A stretch of 39,987 nucleotides of DNA, taken from NCBI GenBank assembly GCA_022616275.1, contig JAKEFB010000208.1, positions 1 through 39,987 of the forward strand, in the 5' to 3' direction. Below, one piece after another: positions 15,439 through 23,282 of the stretch. This DNA is from Chloroflexota bacterium (GTDB lineage Bacteria; Chloroflexota; Anaerolineae; Promineifilales; Promineifilaceae). The notes below the pieces were generated by a model. The model saw only the letters and a list, made by a program, of their open reading frames with translations. It searched no databases and was not told the DNA's origin. The translations under genes and the position numbers were made by a program. Position 1 is the first letter of the stretch; each line of letters starts with the position of its first letter.

Positions 15439-16383
15439 ATGATGTGGAAGGTTCCTGGTTTTCAGATAGGGCACGCGACGAATGAGGCGGGGCATACGGG
15501 CTGCACGGTCTTTCTGTGCCCGCCGGGGACAGTGGGCGGGGTGGACGTGCGCGGGCCGGCGCCGGGGAGCCGGGAGACGGTGCTGCTGGCCCCGGACAAG
15601 GCGGTGACGACGATTAACGCGGTCTTGTTGACCGGGGGCAGCGCCTTTGGCCTGGCGGCGGCCGACGGGGTGATGAACTTCCTGGCCGAGCGGGGGATTG
15701 GCCACCCGACGCCGGTCCGGCCGATTCCAATTGTGACGGCGGCAGTGGTCTATGACCTGTTTATGAATGGCGGTCGGGTGTTGCCGGACGCGGCGATGGG
15801 CTACGCCGCCTGCCGGGCGGCCAGCGACGAGCCCACAGTGCAAGGCAACGTCGGCGCCGGGGCGGGGGTGACCGTCGGCAAGTGGGGTGGCTTCGCGGGC
15901 ATTATGAAGGGCGGCTTTGGCCTGGCGTCAGTAGAGCTAGGCGAGCTGGCCGTGGGCGCAGCGGCGGTGGTCAACAGCGTGGGCGACGTGGTGTCGGCCG
16001 ACGGGACGGTGCTGGCCGGGGCGCGAGCGCCGGACGGCGGCTGGCTGGTGGAGGGCGACCCGTTTCGTCGCTTCCCCGAGCGGCCGCCGGCTAACCTGGG
16101 GACGAATACGACGCTGGTGGTGGTGCTGACGAACGCCCGGCTGGATAAGGTAGCCGCGAACCGGCTGGCGCAGCGGGCGCACGACGGGATGGCGATGGCT
16201 ATCCGGCCGGCGCACACCACGCACGACGGAGACACCGCTTTTGCCCTGGCGGCCGGCCCAGTGATGGCGCCGTTTGATTTGGTGGCGAACGCGGCCGTGG
16301 AGATGGTGGCAGAGGCAATTCGGAATGGGGTGCGGTATGCGGCGACGGTGGGGGAGGTAGTAGGACTGAGGGATGAGGACTGA
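15439..16383 (+). CDS. P1 family (DmpA/BapA-type) peptidase
   Basis: 314 residues, typical of family S58/P1 N-terminal-nucleophile aminopeptidases. Visible marks are the start VPGFQIGHATNEAGHTGCTV, the DVRGPAPGSRETVLL stretch, LLTGGSAFGLAAADGVM, and the autoprocessing region GTNTTLVVVLTNARL (about residues 221-235), where the T-T becomes the new N-terminal nucleophile. It should cleave itself into two subunits and release N-terminal residues or beta-amino acids. The last codons (ending GLRDED) and the stop lie inside a heptamer repeat array. Start ATG 15439 or 15442; the ribosome site is weak. Confidence 0.88.
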   Translation: MMWKVPGFQIGHATNEAGHTGCTVFLCPPGTVGGVDVRGPAPGSRETVLLAPDKAVTTINAVLLTGGSAFGLAAADGVMNFLAERGIGHPTPVRPIPIVTAAVVYDLFMNGGRVLPDAAMGYAACRAASDEPTVQGNVGAGAGVTVGKWGGFAGIMKGGFGLASVELGELAVGAAAVVNSVGDVVSADGTVLAGARAPDGGWLVEGDPFRRFPERPPANLGTNTTLVVVLTNARLDKVAANRLAQRAHDGMAMAIRPAHTTHDGDTAFALAAGPVMAPFDLVANAAVEMVAEAIRNGVRYAATVGEVVGLRDED

Positions 16384-16437
16384 GGACTGAGTAGGGAGTG
16401 ATGAGTGATGAGCAATGAGCAATGAGCAATGAGTGGT
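16354..16437. repeat. Twelve in-phase GAGnnnT heptamers across a gene junction
   Basis: Read in steps of 7 from 16354: GAGGTAG, TAGGACT, GAGGGAT, GAGGACT twice, GAGTAGG, GAGTGAT twice, GAGCAAT three times, GAGTGGT. The phase never slips. The array contains the peptidase stop codon (16381-16383) and the apparent hydrolase start (16429-16431). Confidence 0.9.
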
Positions 16438-17262
16438 AATGGAATTTATCCGGCGTTGCCGCGCGAGCGGCTACACGCCTTAGATGTGGAGACGAGTTAT
16501 TTGACGGCCGGGGCAGCGGGGGGGCGGCCGGTGGTGTTGTTGCATGGGATGTCGGCTTCGGCCGATAGTTTTCGAGAGCTGATGCATGACCTGGCCGGCG
16601 ATTTCTGGCTGCTGGCCCCGGACCTGCCCGGGTTTGGCCATAGCGCCGATACGGCGCCGTACACGATGCCGCACCTGGTGGAATGGCTGGCGGCGTTCCA
16701 GGAGCGGCTGGGCTTGCCGCCGGTCCACCTGGTAGGCCATTCGTTCGGCGGGGTGCTGGCTTCGGCTTATGCCCTGGCTTACCCGGAGGACGTGAGCAGC
16801 CTGACGCTGCTGGCCCCGGCCTTGCTGGTTCCCGGCAGTTACCCGGAGTGGCTGCGCCGGGTCGGTAAGAAGTTGGGGCTGATGGAAGCCGGGATTGCCG
16901 TGTCGCGGGTCTGGCTGGAGCGGCAGATCCGGGTGCCGTTTTACGATCCCTCGCTCATGGACGAGTCGCTGTGGGAGCGGCGGCGGGCCGATTACGGGCT
17001 GGCGCGGGCCTCGGCCGCGGCGATGCACGCGGTGGCGGGGTATGACCTGCGGCCGCGGCTGGCCACGCTGCGCCAGGCGACGAGCGTGATTTGGGGCTGC
17101 AACGACCCGGTGGTGCCGGCGTCGGACGCCGATAAGTTGCAAAAGATGATACCCCAGGTAGAAGTACACAAGCTGGCGGCCTGCGGCCACGCGCCGATGT
17201 TGGAGCGGCCGGGGGAGGTGGGGGAAATTGTGCGGCAGTTTTTGGGGCAGGTTCGATTTTAG
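16429..17262 (+). CDS. Alpha/beta-fold hydrolase
   Basis: 277 residues with the full alpha/beta-hydrolase triad: nucleophile Ser about 105 in GHSFGG, the acidic residue in SVIWGCNDPVVPA (about 221-233), and His in ACGHAPMLERPGEV (about 250). The oxyanion region VVLLHGMSAS is at about 35-44. It is likely an esterase, lipase-like enzyme or C-C hydrolase; the substrate cannot be told. The apparent ATG is made by the heptamer repeat and has no Shine-Dalgarno, so the true start is not certain. A conserved fold does not begin until about residue 17. No signal peptide. Confidence 0.85.
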   Translation: MSGNGIYPALPRERLHALDVETSYLTAGAAGGRPVVLLHGMSASADSFRELMHDLAGDFWLLAPDLPGFGHSADTAPYTMPHLVEWLAAFQERLGLPPVHLVGHSFGGVLASAYALAYPEDVSSLTLLAPALLVPGSYPEWLRRVGKKLGLMEAGIAVSRVWLERQIRVPFYDPSLMDESLWERRRADYGLARASAAAMHAVAGYDLRPRLATLRQATSVIWGCNDPVVPASDADKLQKMIPQVEVHKLAACGHAPMLERPGEVGEIVRQFLGQVRF

Positions 17263-17313
17263 ATTTTATTGGCTCAGGTGCTGTGTTGTTGTACGATGGC
17301 CAAGAGGTCTTCT

Positions 17314-17904
17314 ATGAATAATCTGTTTGCCGGCCGCCTGGTGCGGCTTCGTGCCCTTGAACCGGACGATGCAGAGACGCTGTTCCAGCATCTTCAGGAT
17401 ACGGAAATCTCCCGCCTGGACTCTTCTATTGAATATCCTCGCTCCCTGGCCGACATCCGGCGCTTGCTGGAAAATCCCCGTGAGGCAAGGAATCCAGACA
17501 ATAGGGAACTGGCGATTGAAACCCTGGACGGCCAGATGGTGGGTGGGATCAACGTGCAAGGTGCGGACTCTCGTAATGGAACGTTTTCTATTGGAATCGG
17601 CCTGCCGGAGCGAACCGCCTGGGGCAAAGGGTATGCCAAAGAGGCGATGCTCCTGGCCTTGCGCTACATGTTCCACGAACGGCGCTATCAGAAATGCAAC
17701 ATTGGCGTCTTTGCTTTCAACGAGCGGGCTATTGGACTGTATCGCCATCTGGGGTTTGTGGACGAGGGGCGCGTTCGGCGCGCTGTTTTTACCAATAGCG
17801 CCTACCACGACGAAATCTTGCTGGGGATGACTTTTGAGGAATTTGATAACCGTTACCCGGAGTGGCGGGTTTCTCTAGATGAAAATAGCCCGGTAATTGG
17901 GTAA
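17314..17904 (+). CDS. GNAT-family N-acetyltransferase (RimJ/RimL type)
   Basis: 196 residues from ATG 17314, which has AGAGG 6 nt upstream. The start LFAGRLVRLRALEPDDAETL is the usual first strand of RimJ/RimL-type acetyltransferases. The acetyl-CoA loop is WGKGYAKEAMLLAL (about 109-122), followed by NERAIGLYRHLGFVDEG (about 146-162). It transfers acetyl from acetyl-CoA to an amine on a small molecule or protein N-terminus; the acceptor is unknown. The last residues (VIG, stop) are encoded by a GGTAATTG repeat. Confidence 0.9.
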   Translation: MNNLFAGRLVRLRALEPDDAETLFQHLQDTEISRLDSSIEYPRSLADIRRLLENPREARNPDNRELAIETLDGQMVGGINVQGADSRNGTFSIGIGLPERTAWGKGYAKEAMLLALRYMFHERRYQKCNIGVFAFNERAIGLYRHLGFVDEGRVRRAVFTNSAYHDEILLGMTFEEFDNRYPEWRVSLDENSPVIG

Positions 17905-17915
17905 TTTGGTAATTG
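17892..17915. repeat. Three GGTAATTK octamers at a gene junction
   Basis: GGTAATTG, GGTAATTT, GGTAATTG in tandem. They contain the stop codon of the acetyltransferase gene and end 8 nt before the next start codon. The unit is related to the GTAATTG units at 31888-31910. Confidence 0.85.
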
Positions 17916-17923
17916 GAGAGTAT

Positions 17924-18478
17924 ATGGGTGGTAAAGGGCAGCAGCGGGTGATTGCGGTGTTTGGCAGCTCCAGCCCGGAGGCGGGTAGTGAGGCGTATGA
18001 GCAGGCGCGGCGGCTGGGGCGGATGCTGGCCGAGGCCGGCCTGGCGGTGTCAACGGGTGGCTATAGCGGGGTGATGGCCGCCGCCAGCCAGGGGGCGGCC
18101 GAGGTTGGCGGGCACGTCATCGGCGTGACCTGCGACCAGATTGAGTCGTTCCGGCCGTTGGGGCCAAATGAATGGGTGCTGGAAGAGGTGCGGCGGCCGA
18201 CGCTGCGGGAGAGGTTGCTGCACCTGGTGGACCACAACGACGGGATGGTAGTGTTGCCGGGCGGCATCGGCACGCTGTCGGAAATGGCCCTGGCCTGGAG
18301 CTTTTTGCAGGTGGGGGAGATACCGCCCCGGCCGCTGGTCGTGGTCGGGCACTTGTGGCAGGCGACGATTGAGGCGTTTGTCCGGCCGGAGTATGTCGCC
18401 GCCAGCCACCTGACGCTGATCCATGTGGTAGACACGCCTGAGGAAGCCGTGGATTTTATTGTTCGCCGCACGAGTTGA
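17924..18478 (+). CDS. LOG-family protein (lysine decarboxylase-like fold)
   Basis: 184 residues. Rossmann-like LOG/TIGR00725 family: VIAVFGSSSPEAGSEAYEQA at the N-terminus, STGGYSGVMAAASQGA (about 43-58) and the nucleotide-binding PGGIGTLSEMALAW (about 112-125). Characterised relatives are cytokinin-activating phosphoribohydrolases that hydrolyse nucleoside 5'-monophosphates; in bacteria the physiological substrate is usually unclear. ATG 17924 follows GGAGA and avoids overlap with the previous gene. Its stop codon lies inside a 16-nt direct repeat (TGAAAACGCGAATAAG). Confidence 0.88.
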   Translation: MGGKGQQRVIAVFGSSSPEAGSEAYEQARRLGRMLAEAGLAVSTGGYSGVMAAASQGAAEVGGHVIGVTCDQIESFRPLGPNEWVLEEVRRPTLRERLLHLVDHNDGMVVLPGGIGTLSEMALAWSFLQVGEIPPRPLVVVGHLWQATIEAFVRPEYVAASHLTLIHVVDTPEEAVDFIVRRTS

Positions 18479-18707
18479 AAACGCGAATAAGCTGTAACGC
18501 GATTTGGCAAATCGCGCCATCTACCGTCAAGCTAACTTGAGCCATGTCTGAAAACGCGAATAAGGCAAATGGACGAATGACGCGAATATTTCCTATAATC
18601 GTAGGGCGATTTTACAAATTGCCCTACACTGGAAAATGCAAAAAACGCCAGTGTCCGGTATTTTATTTGTGTCATTCGCCTATTCGCGCCATTCGCGATT
18701 AATTGGA
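18476..18707. repeat. Repeat-rich spacer with GCGAAT repeats and palindromes
   Basis: TGAAAACGCGAATAAG occurs at 18476-18491 and again at 18549-18564. The right end (about 18671-18703) carries the inverted version, with GTCATTCGCC, TATTCGCGCC and ATTCGCGATT. Inside are GCGATTT-GGC-AAATCGC (18499-18515) and a hairpin GTAGGGCGATTT-TAC-AAATTGCCCTAC (18601-18627, one G-T pair). This could be a non-autonomous element with inverted ends. No gene is seen. Confidence 0.7.
18570..18599 (+). promoter_or_regulatory. Candidate promoter upstream of the IPK gene
   Basis: TGGACG (4 of 6 matches to the -35 consensus) and a perfect TATAAT are separated by 18 nt. The hairpin at 18601-18627 would sit at the start of the transcript. 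The promoter lies inside the repeat region, about 115 nt before the ipk start codon. Confidence 0.35.
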
Positions 18708-18715
18708 AAGAGCCT

Positions 18716-19507
18716 ATGCTAGACCTGGTGTTTTTGAAGCTGGGCGGGTCGCTGATTACGGATAAGACGGGGGTGGAAGCGGCGCGAGGCGAGGTGCTGG
18801 CCCGGCTGGCGGCCGAGATCCGGCGGGCAATGGTGGCCCGGCCGGAATTGCGCCTGGTGATCGGGCACGGCAGTGGCTCTTTTGGCCACGTGGCAGCGGC
18901 CAGGCACGGGACGAGGCAGGGGGTGCAGACGCCTGAGCAGTGGCGCGGCCTGGCCGAGGTCAGCGCGGCCGCGGCCCGGTTGAACGGGCTGGTGCGCCAG
19001 GCGTTACTGGCGGCCGGGGCGCCGGCCGTCACGCTGCAACCGTCGGCTTCGGCCCAGTGCGCCGACGGGCGGATTGTGAGCCTGGCGACGGAGCCGGTGC
19101 GGGCGGCGCTGGCCGGCGGCCTGATACCCCTGGTGTATGGGGATGTGGCTTTTGACCGGGTGCGAGGGGGGACGATTATTTCGACGGAAGAGATCTTGAG
19201 TTACCTGGCGGCCGAATTACGGCCGGCGTGGTTTTTGTTGGCGGGGGAGACGGCCGGGGTGCTGGACGGCCGGGGGGAGGTGGTCCCGGTCATTACGCGG
19301 CAAAATCTGGAGGCGTTGTCGCCAGCCCTGGGCGGCTCGCGGGGGACCGACGTAACCGGCGGGATGGCCAGCAAGGTCGTGGCCATGCTGGCGCTGGTAC
19401 ACCAACACGCGGGGTTGTCTATTCGCATTTTCTCTGGGCTGGAGGTGGGGGCGCTGGAGCAGGCCCTCGTCCGGCCGGAGACGGCCGGGGGGACGCTTAT
19501 AGGATAG
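18716..19507 (+). CDS. ipk: Isopentenyl phosphate kinase
   Basis: 263 residues of the amino-acid-kinase fold. The N-terminal VFLKLGGSLITDK and the IPK-specific HGSGSFGH (about 51-58), with the His that separates IPK from carbamate or glutamate kinases, are both present. So are PLVYGDVAFDRVRGGTIIST (about 140-159) and the TDVTGGMASKV segment (about 211-221). It phosphorylates isopentenyl phosphate to isopentenyl diphosphate, the last step of an alternative mevalonate pathway known from archaea and some Chloroflexota. No other mevalonate gene is in the window. ATG 18716 has GGAAAG upstream. Confidence 0.85.
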   Translation: MLDLVFLKLGGSLITDKTGVEAARGEVLARLAAEIRRAMVARPELRLVIGHGSGSFGHVAAARHGTRQGVQTPEQWRGLAEVSAAAARLNGLVRQALLAAGAPAVTLQPSASAQCADGRIVSLATEPVRAALAGGLIPLVYGDVAFDRVRGGTIISTEEILSYLAAELRPAWFLLAGETAGVLDGRGEVVPVITRQNLEALSPALGGSRGTDVTGGMASKVVAMLALVHQHAGLSIRIFSGLEVGALEQALVRPETAGGTLIG

Positions 19508-19750
19508 TCCTCTTATAGTCACAAACGCGTGAAATAGGGTATACTGTCCGTTTTTGAAAGTAACCGGACAGTTCACAGGGATTCTTCGCTCCGAAGAGTC
19601 CCTACTCAGAAACTGATGATCCTGGTTGATGTGATGTCATCGGGATGCTTCACTCCGAAGACTCCGTTCAGCATGACAAGAGGACGTTTCTTTGCTCATG
19701 GAACGGCGCTGCGCCGTGGTAACTCTCAGTATGACAAATAGGAAATCAAA
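19508..19750. repeat. Spacer with imperfect hairpins of the CTTCGCTCCGAAG type
   Basis: GGGATTCTTCG-CTC-CGAAGAGTCCC (19579-19603) is a near-perfect stem with one mismatch. A related but decayed copy, CGGGATGCTTCACTCCGAAG (19640-19659), is followed by TTCAGCATGACAAG, and a third TCAGTATGACAAAT lies before the MFS start. The pattern looks like copies of one dispersed intergenic repeat. No gene is seen in these 243 bases. Confidence 0.5.
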
Positions 19751-21073
19751 GTGTTAGGATTGAGCGTGGGGCGACAGGCCCGGCCGGTGCCGGCCGAGCT
19801 ACGCTCGTCTTTTATTCACCTGTACCTGGATATTGCCTGGTTTGGGGTGCTGAGTGGCAGTTCCACTGCCTTCGCGGCTATTTTTGCCACCCGGCTGGGA
19901 GCCGACGCGCTGCAGATTGGTCTGCTCAACGCGGGCCCGGCGGCTATGGGATTGCTTTTTACCCTGCCGGCCGGGCGCTGGCTGGAAAGCCGGCCGATTG
20001 GCAAGGCCGTGTTCTGGACGTCCGTGTTCCACCGGCTGGGCTTTTTCTTCTGGATTCTCCTGCCCTGGTTGTTAAGGCCGCAGGGGCAAATCTGGGCCTT
20101 GGTGAGCCTGACCTTGCTGGCCGGCATTCCCGGCACGGTGCTGGCGGTGGCCTTTAACGCCATGTTTGCCACAGCCGTGCCGCCGCAGTGGCGCGGCCAC
20201 GTGGTCGGCACTCGCAACGCTCTGCTGGCCGTGACCTACCTGATTGTTACCCTGCTGTGTGGCATTATCCTGGAGAACGCGCCGTTTCCGCTGGGTTACC
20301 AGGTCGTTTTTGCCATCGGCTTCGTGGGCGCCGCCATGAGCAGCGTCCACTTGTGGTACGTTCGCTCGCGGATGGAGACCGGCCGGCTAGTGAATTTCGG
20401 CCTGACCGGCCGCGGCCTGGGGGAACTGGGCCGGCCGGGGCATTCCCGCACCTGGGGTGACGGCCTGCGCTGGGCGGTGGGATTGCGTTTCCTGACCCGC
20501 AGCCAGGGTAAACCGCTGCTGCGAACGGAGATCTTGCGGACGAGTTACGGTCGCATGGTGGGGGTGCTGCTGGCCTTTCACCTGGCCCAATTTATGGCCA
20601 TCCCGCTCTTTCCGCTGTATTGGGTGAGAGAACTGAACCTGACCGACCAGGAGATTAGCCTGGGGACGGCGCTGTTTCAAGTGGTGGTTTTCCTGGGATC
20701 GACGCAGTTGGCCAGGGTGTCGGAGCGCCTGGGATACCACCGGGTGACAGTGGTGGGAGCGGTCTTGATGAGCCTGTACCCATTCCTGACGGCGGCCAGC
20801 CACGATCTGACGTTGTTCCTGGTAACAGCGGCCGTAGGCGGTGTGGCCTGGTCATTGGCTGGCGGCGGCTTGAGTAATTATATCCTGGAGCGGGTGCCGG
20901 AGAACGACCGGCCGGCCCACCTGGCCTGGTATAACCTGGCGCTGAACGGCGCTGTTCTGTTGGGCGTGCTGTGCGGGTCGTTTGTGGCCGAACAGATCGG
21001 ATTGGCCCTGGCGCTGGGGCTGGCGGCCGGTCTGCGGTTGCTGGCGGCGCTGGCGATATGGAGGTGGGGGTAA
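19751..21073 (+). CDS. MFS transporter
   Basis: 440 residues with about 12 hydrophobic segments split by a central cytoplasmic loop (about residues 215-260, rich in Arg/Gly). The sequence starts LRSSFIHLYLDIAWFGVLSGSST and has an MFS-like loop between helices 2 and 3 (PAGRWLESRPIGKAVFW, about 75-91). The repeat motif in the second half is RVSERLGYHR (about 319-328). Substrate unknown; single-gene MFS carriers of this type are often exporters. GTG start with AGGA 7 nt upstream. It converges with the DUF512 gene across a heptamer array. Confidence 0.88.
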   Translation: MLGLSVGRQARPVPAELRSSFIHLYLDIAWFGVLSGSSTAFAAIFATRLGADALQIGLLNAGPAAMGLLFTLPAGRWLESRPIGKAVFWTSVFHRLGFFFWILLPWLLRPQGQIWALVSLTLLAGIPGTVLAVAFNAMFATAVPPQWRGHVVGTRNALLAVTYLIVTLLCGIILENAPFPLGYQVVFAIGFVGAAMSSVHLWYVRSRMETGRLVNFGLTGRGLGELGRPGHSRTWGDGLRWAVGLRFLTRSQGKPLLRTEILRTSYGRMVGVLLAFHLAQFMAIPLFPLYWVRELNLTDQEISLGTALFQVVVFLGSTQLARVSERLGYHRVTVVGAVLMSLYPFLTAASHDLTLFLVTAAVGGVAWSLAGGGLSNYILERVPENDRPAHLAWYNLALNGAVLLGVLCGSFVAEQIGLALALGLAAGLRLLAALAIWRWG

Positions 21074-21161
21074 GCAATGAGCAATGAGCGATGAGCAATG
21101 AGTGAGGAGTGAGGAGGACTGAGGACTGAGGATTGGGGTGAATCCAAAATCCAAAATCGGT
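21074..21161. repeat. Three heptamer families in one convergent spacer
   Basis: From left to right: four RATGAGY units (21076-21103), then GAGGAGT/GAGGACT/GAGGATT units (21104-21134), then two AATCCAA units (21141-21154). It separates the MFS stop from the DUF512 stop. Confidence 0.85.
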
Positions 21162-22538
21162 TCAGGCGGGGAGGTGGAGGAGGGGGGGACGGCCGAGGAG
21201 GGCGTCCCAGAGGTCGCCCATGAGGTCGGCCAGGGCGACGGGGCGGCCGAGGTGGTTGGCTAGCTGTTGGGGGGTCAGGTCGTCGAGGGAGATGACGGCC
21301 GGGTGGTCGAAGATGACGCGGGGTAGGAGGAGTAAATCGCCGGTGCCGGCCGTTTGCAACTGGGCCAGCACATCCTCAGCCATTAACAGCCCGGCCACAG
21401 TGATAGTTTCGCCCAGGCGCTGGTTGACGATGGGCAGGACGTTGACCTGTGCGCCGGTGAGGGCGGCAAATTCGGCGGCGGCAGCGCGGAGCGTGGGAGC
21501 AAAGAGGGTCCCAGTAACCAGGGTGAGGGAGGGCCAGGCGGCCGGGCGGCCGTTTTGGGTGCGCTGCCACTCCTTAATTTCCTGCTTGACTCTCGCCCAT
21601 TCGTCCAGGAAGTTGCGGACCATACCCAGGCCATTTTCCTGTAGCTGCAGGCCATCGTAGGCGTCAAGAGGAGGCACTTCCCGGCCGGCGACCAGGTACC
21701 ATTCGTCGGTAGGGTAGACGATGCGGGCGCCGAACTTCTCCTGGTAAAGCGGCTGGAAGGACTCGACGTAGTCGAGGGTGGCGGCCGCTTCCTGGCGGGT
21801 ATGGGGGCGCATGCCGTACTTGTGATGCTGGGTGAGCCCAACGGGGACGACGCTGATGGAGTGGACGGCCGGCCACAACCCGGCCAGGTCGGCGATGGAG
21901 CGTTCTAACCAGGGGCCGTCGTTAAAGCCGGGGACGACGACAAGCTGGGTGTGCATGTCAACGCCCCAACCGGCCAGTTGGCGCAACTGTTCCATGATGT
22001 CGGGAGCGGCGGCGTTGCGCAGGAATTGGCGGCGCAGTTCCAGGTTGGTGGTGTGGACGGAGATGTAGAGGGGGGAGAGGCCCATTGTCTGGATACGCCA
22101 CCAGTCGTGGTCGGCCAGGTTGGTGAGGGTGACGAAGTGGCCGAAGAGGAAGGAGTAGCGGTAGTCGTCGTCCTTGATGTAGAGGGTGCGGCGGAAGCGG
22201 GGAGCCATCTGCAGGACAAAGCAAAATTCGCACAGGTTGTTGCAGCGGCGAATGTCGGTGTCGAAGGTGGGGTGTTCAAATTCCAGGCCCAGCGGCTGGT
22301 TGTAGGCTCGCTCGGCTTCGTAGAGGTAATATTCTTCGCCCCGGCGGACCAGTAGCTCGAAGGATTCCTCGGCGGCGTAATATTGTACGTCAATGACGTC
22401 CTGCACGGGGTTGTCGTTGACGGCCAGAAGTTCGTCACCTGGCTGCAGGCCGATGTCGCCGGCCACGCTGCCAGGTTCGACGGCGGCAATGCGGCCACCG
22501 GGATGGGTGGTCCAATCAATTTCGGTGAAGTAGGTCAT
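21162..22538 (-). CDS. DUF512 protein: PDZ plus radical-SAM-like domain
   Basis: 458 residues. An N-terminal PDZ-like module (GRIAAVEPGSVAGDIGLQPG, about 15-34) is followed by a radical-SAM-type cluster motif CNNLCEFCF (C-x3-C-x2-C, about residues 99-107) and by the DUF512 domain (about 240-445) with TDEWYLVAGREVPP. The cluster should bind a 4Fe-4S centre and SAM; the reaction is not known for this family. It follows cmk by 3 nt on the same strand. DUF512 genes often sit with cmk or the GTPase gene der in Firmicutes and Chloroflexota, which hints at a role in ribosome or RNA maturation (inference). Confidence 0.85.
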   Translation of the reverse strand: MTYFTEIDWTTHPGGRIAAVEPGSVAGDIGLQPGDELLAVNDNPVQDVIDVQYYAAEESFELLVRRGEEYYLYEAERAYNQPLGLEFEHPTFDTDIRRCNNLCEFCFVLQMAPRFRRTLYIKDDDYRYSFLFGHFVTLTNLADHDWWRIQTMGLSPLYISVHTTNLELRRQFLRNAAAPDIMEQLRQLAGWGVDMHTQLVVVPGFNDGPWLERSIADLAGLWPAVHSISVVPVGLTQHHKYGMRPHTRQEAAATLDYVESFQPLYQEKFGARIVYPTDEWYLVAGREVPPLDAYDGLQLQENGLGMVRNFLDEWARVKQEIKEWQRTQNGRPAAWPSLTLVTGTLFAPTLRAAAAEFAALTGAQVNVLPIVNQRLGETITVAGLLMAEDVLAQLQTAGTGDLLLLPRVIFDHPAVISLDDLTPQQLANHLGRPVALADLMGDLWDALLGRPPLLHLPA

Positions 22539-22541
22539 GGG

Positions 22542-23282
22542 TTACGGCCGGGCCTGGGCCGGTTGGAAAGCAGGCAGGGCCAGAATTTCGCGGAGAACGG
22601 CTTCCGGAGAGCGGCCAGTGGTGTCAATGATGAGGGCATCGGCCGCCGGCCGCATGGGCGAATGTTCGCGGCTGCTGTCAATCCGGTCCCGGCGAATAAT
22701 GTCGGCCAGGATCTGGTCGTGATCGACGTCCAGGCCTCGCTGGCGGCGTTCTAACATGCGCCGCCGGGCCCGTTCTTCGGCGGAAGCAACAATGTACAGT
22801 TTAACGGGCGCGTCAGGTAAAACGACGGTACCGATGTCCCGGCCAACCATCACGACCCGGCCGCGCTGGGCCATCGAGCGCTGGCGCTGGACCAGGTTCT
22901 GGCGTACCCCTTTGTAAGCGGAGACCTGGGAGACATGGCGGTCCACAGCCGGGGCGCGCAGTTCCCAGGTCACGTCCCGGCCGTTCAGCCAGACGGTGTA
23001 CAGGCGGCCATCATTTTCGTTCTGGACAGGAATAATGTCCATGTCCAGTTGCTCGGTCAGGGTGGTGACGGCCGGTTCGTCGTCAATGGGTACACTGTTT
23101 TGCAGGGCGGCCAGGGTAGTGGCCCGGTACATGGAACCGGTGTCCAGGAAGAGGCAGTTGAGATAATCGGCCAACATCCGGCCGATGGTGGTTTTGCCGG
23201 AAGCGGCCGGGCCGTCAATGGCGATGGCGTTAGGGATTTTAGATTTTAGATTTTGGATTTTGGATTTAAACTCATCGCTCAT
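22542..23282 (-). CDS. cmk: Cytidylate kinase
   Basis: 246 residues from ATG 23282. P-loop AIDGPAASGKTTIGRMLA (about 21-38), CMP-binding FLDTGSMYRATTLAAL (about 44-59), and VMVGRDIGTVVLPDAPVKLYIVAS (about 148-171) are all standard for (d)CMP kinases. It makes CDP from CMP and ATP. The first 18 residues (MSDEFKSKIQNLKSKIPN) are mostly encoded by a heptamer array and look unlike the family, which normally starts two or three residues before the P-loop strand. No conventional start exists between the array and the P-loop, so either the array is translated or a rare start codon is used. The gene overlaps nothing and lies 67 nt after rluB. Confidence 0.93.
   Translation of the reverse strand: MSDEFKSKIQNLKSKIPNAIAIDGPAASGKTTIGRMLADYLNCLFLDTGSMYRATTLAALQNSVPIDDEPAVTTLTEQLDMDIIPVQNENDGRLYTVWLNGRDVTWELRAPAVDRHVSQVSAYKGVRQNLVQRQRSMAQRGRVVMVGRDIGTVVLPDAPVKLYIVASAEERARRRMLERRQRGLDVDHDQILADIIRRDRIDSSREHSPMRPAADALIIDTTGRSPEAVLREILALPAFQPAQARP
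23234..23268. repeat. Five RGATTTW heptamers inside the cmk 5' end
   Basis: On the plus strand: GGATTTT, AGATTTT, AGATTTT, GGATTTT, GGATTTA, exactly 35 nt in phase. On the coding strand they give the peptide pair KSKIQNL / KSKIPN, a 7-residue period as expected when a 7-nt repeat is read in triplets. Confidence 0.9.

Noticed and set aside
16354-16437. Possible CRISPR array
   Set aside because: Units are 7 nt, contiguous and without spacers; no cas genes are in the window.
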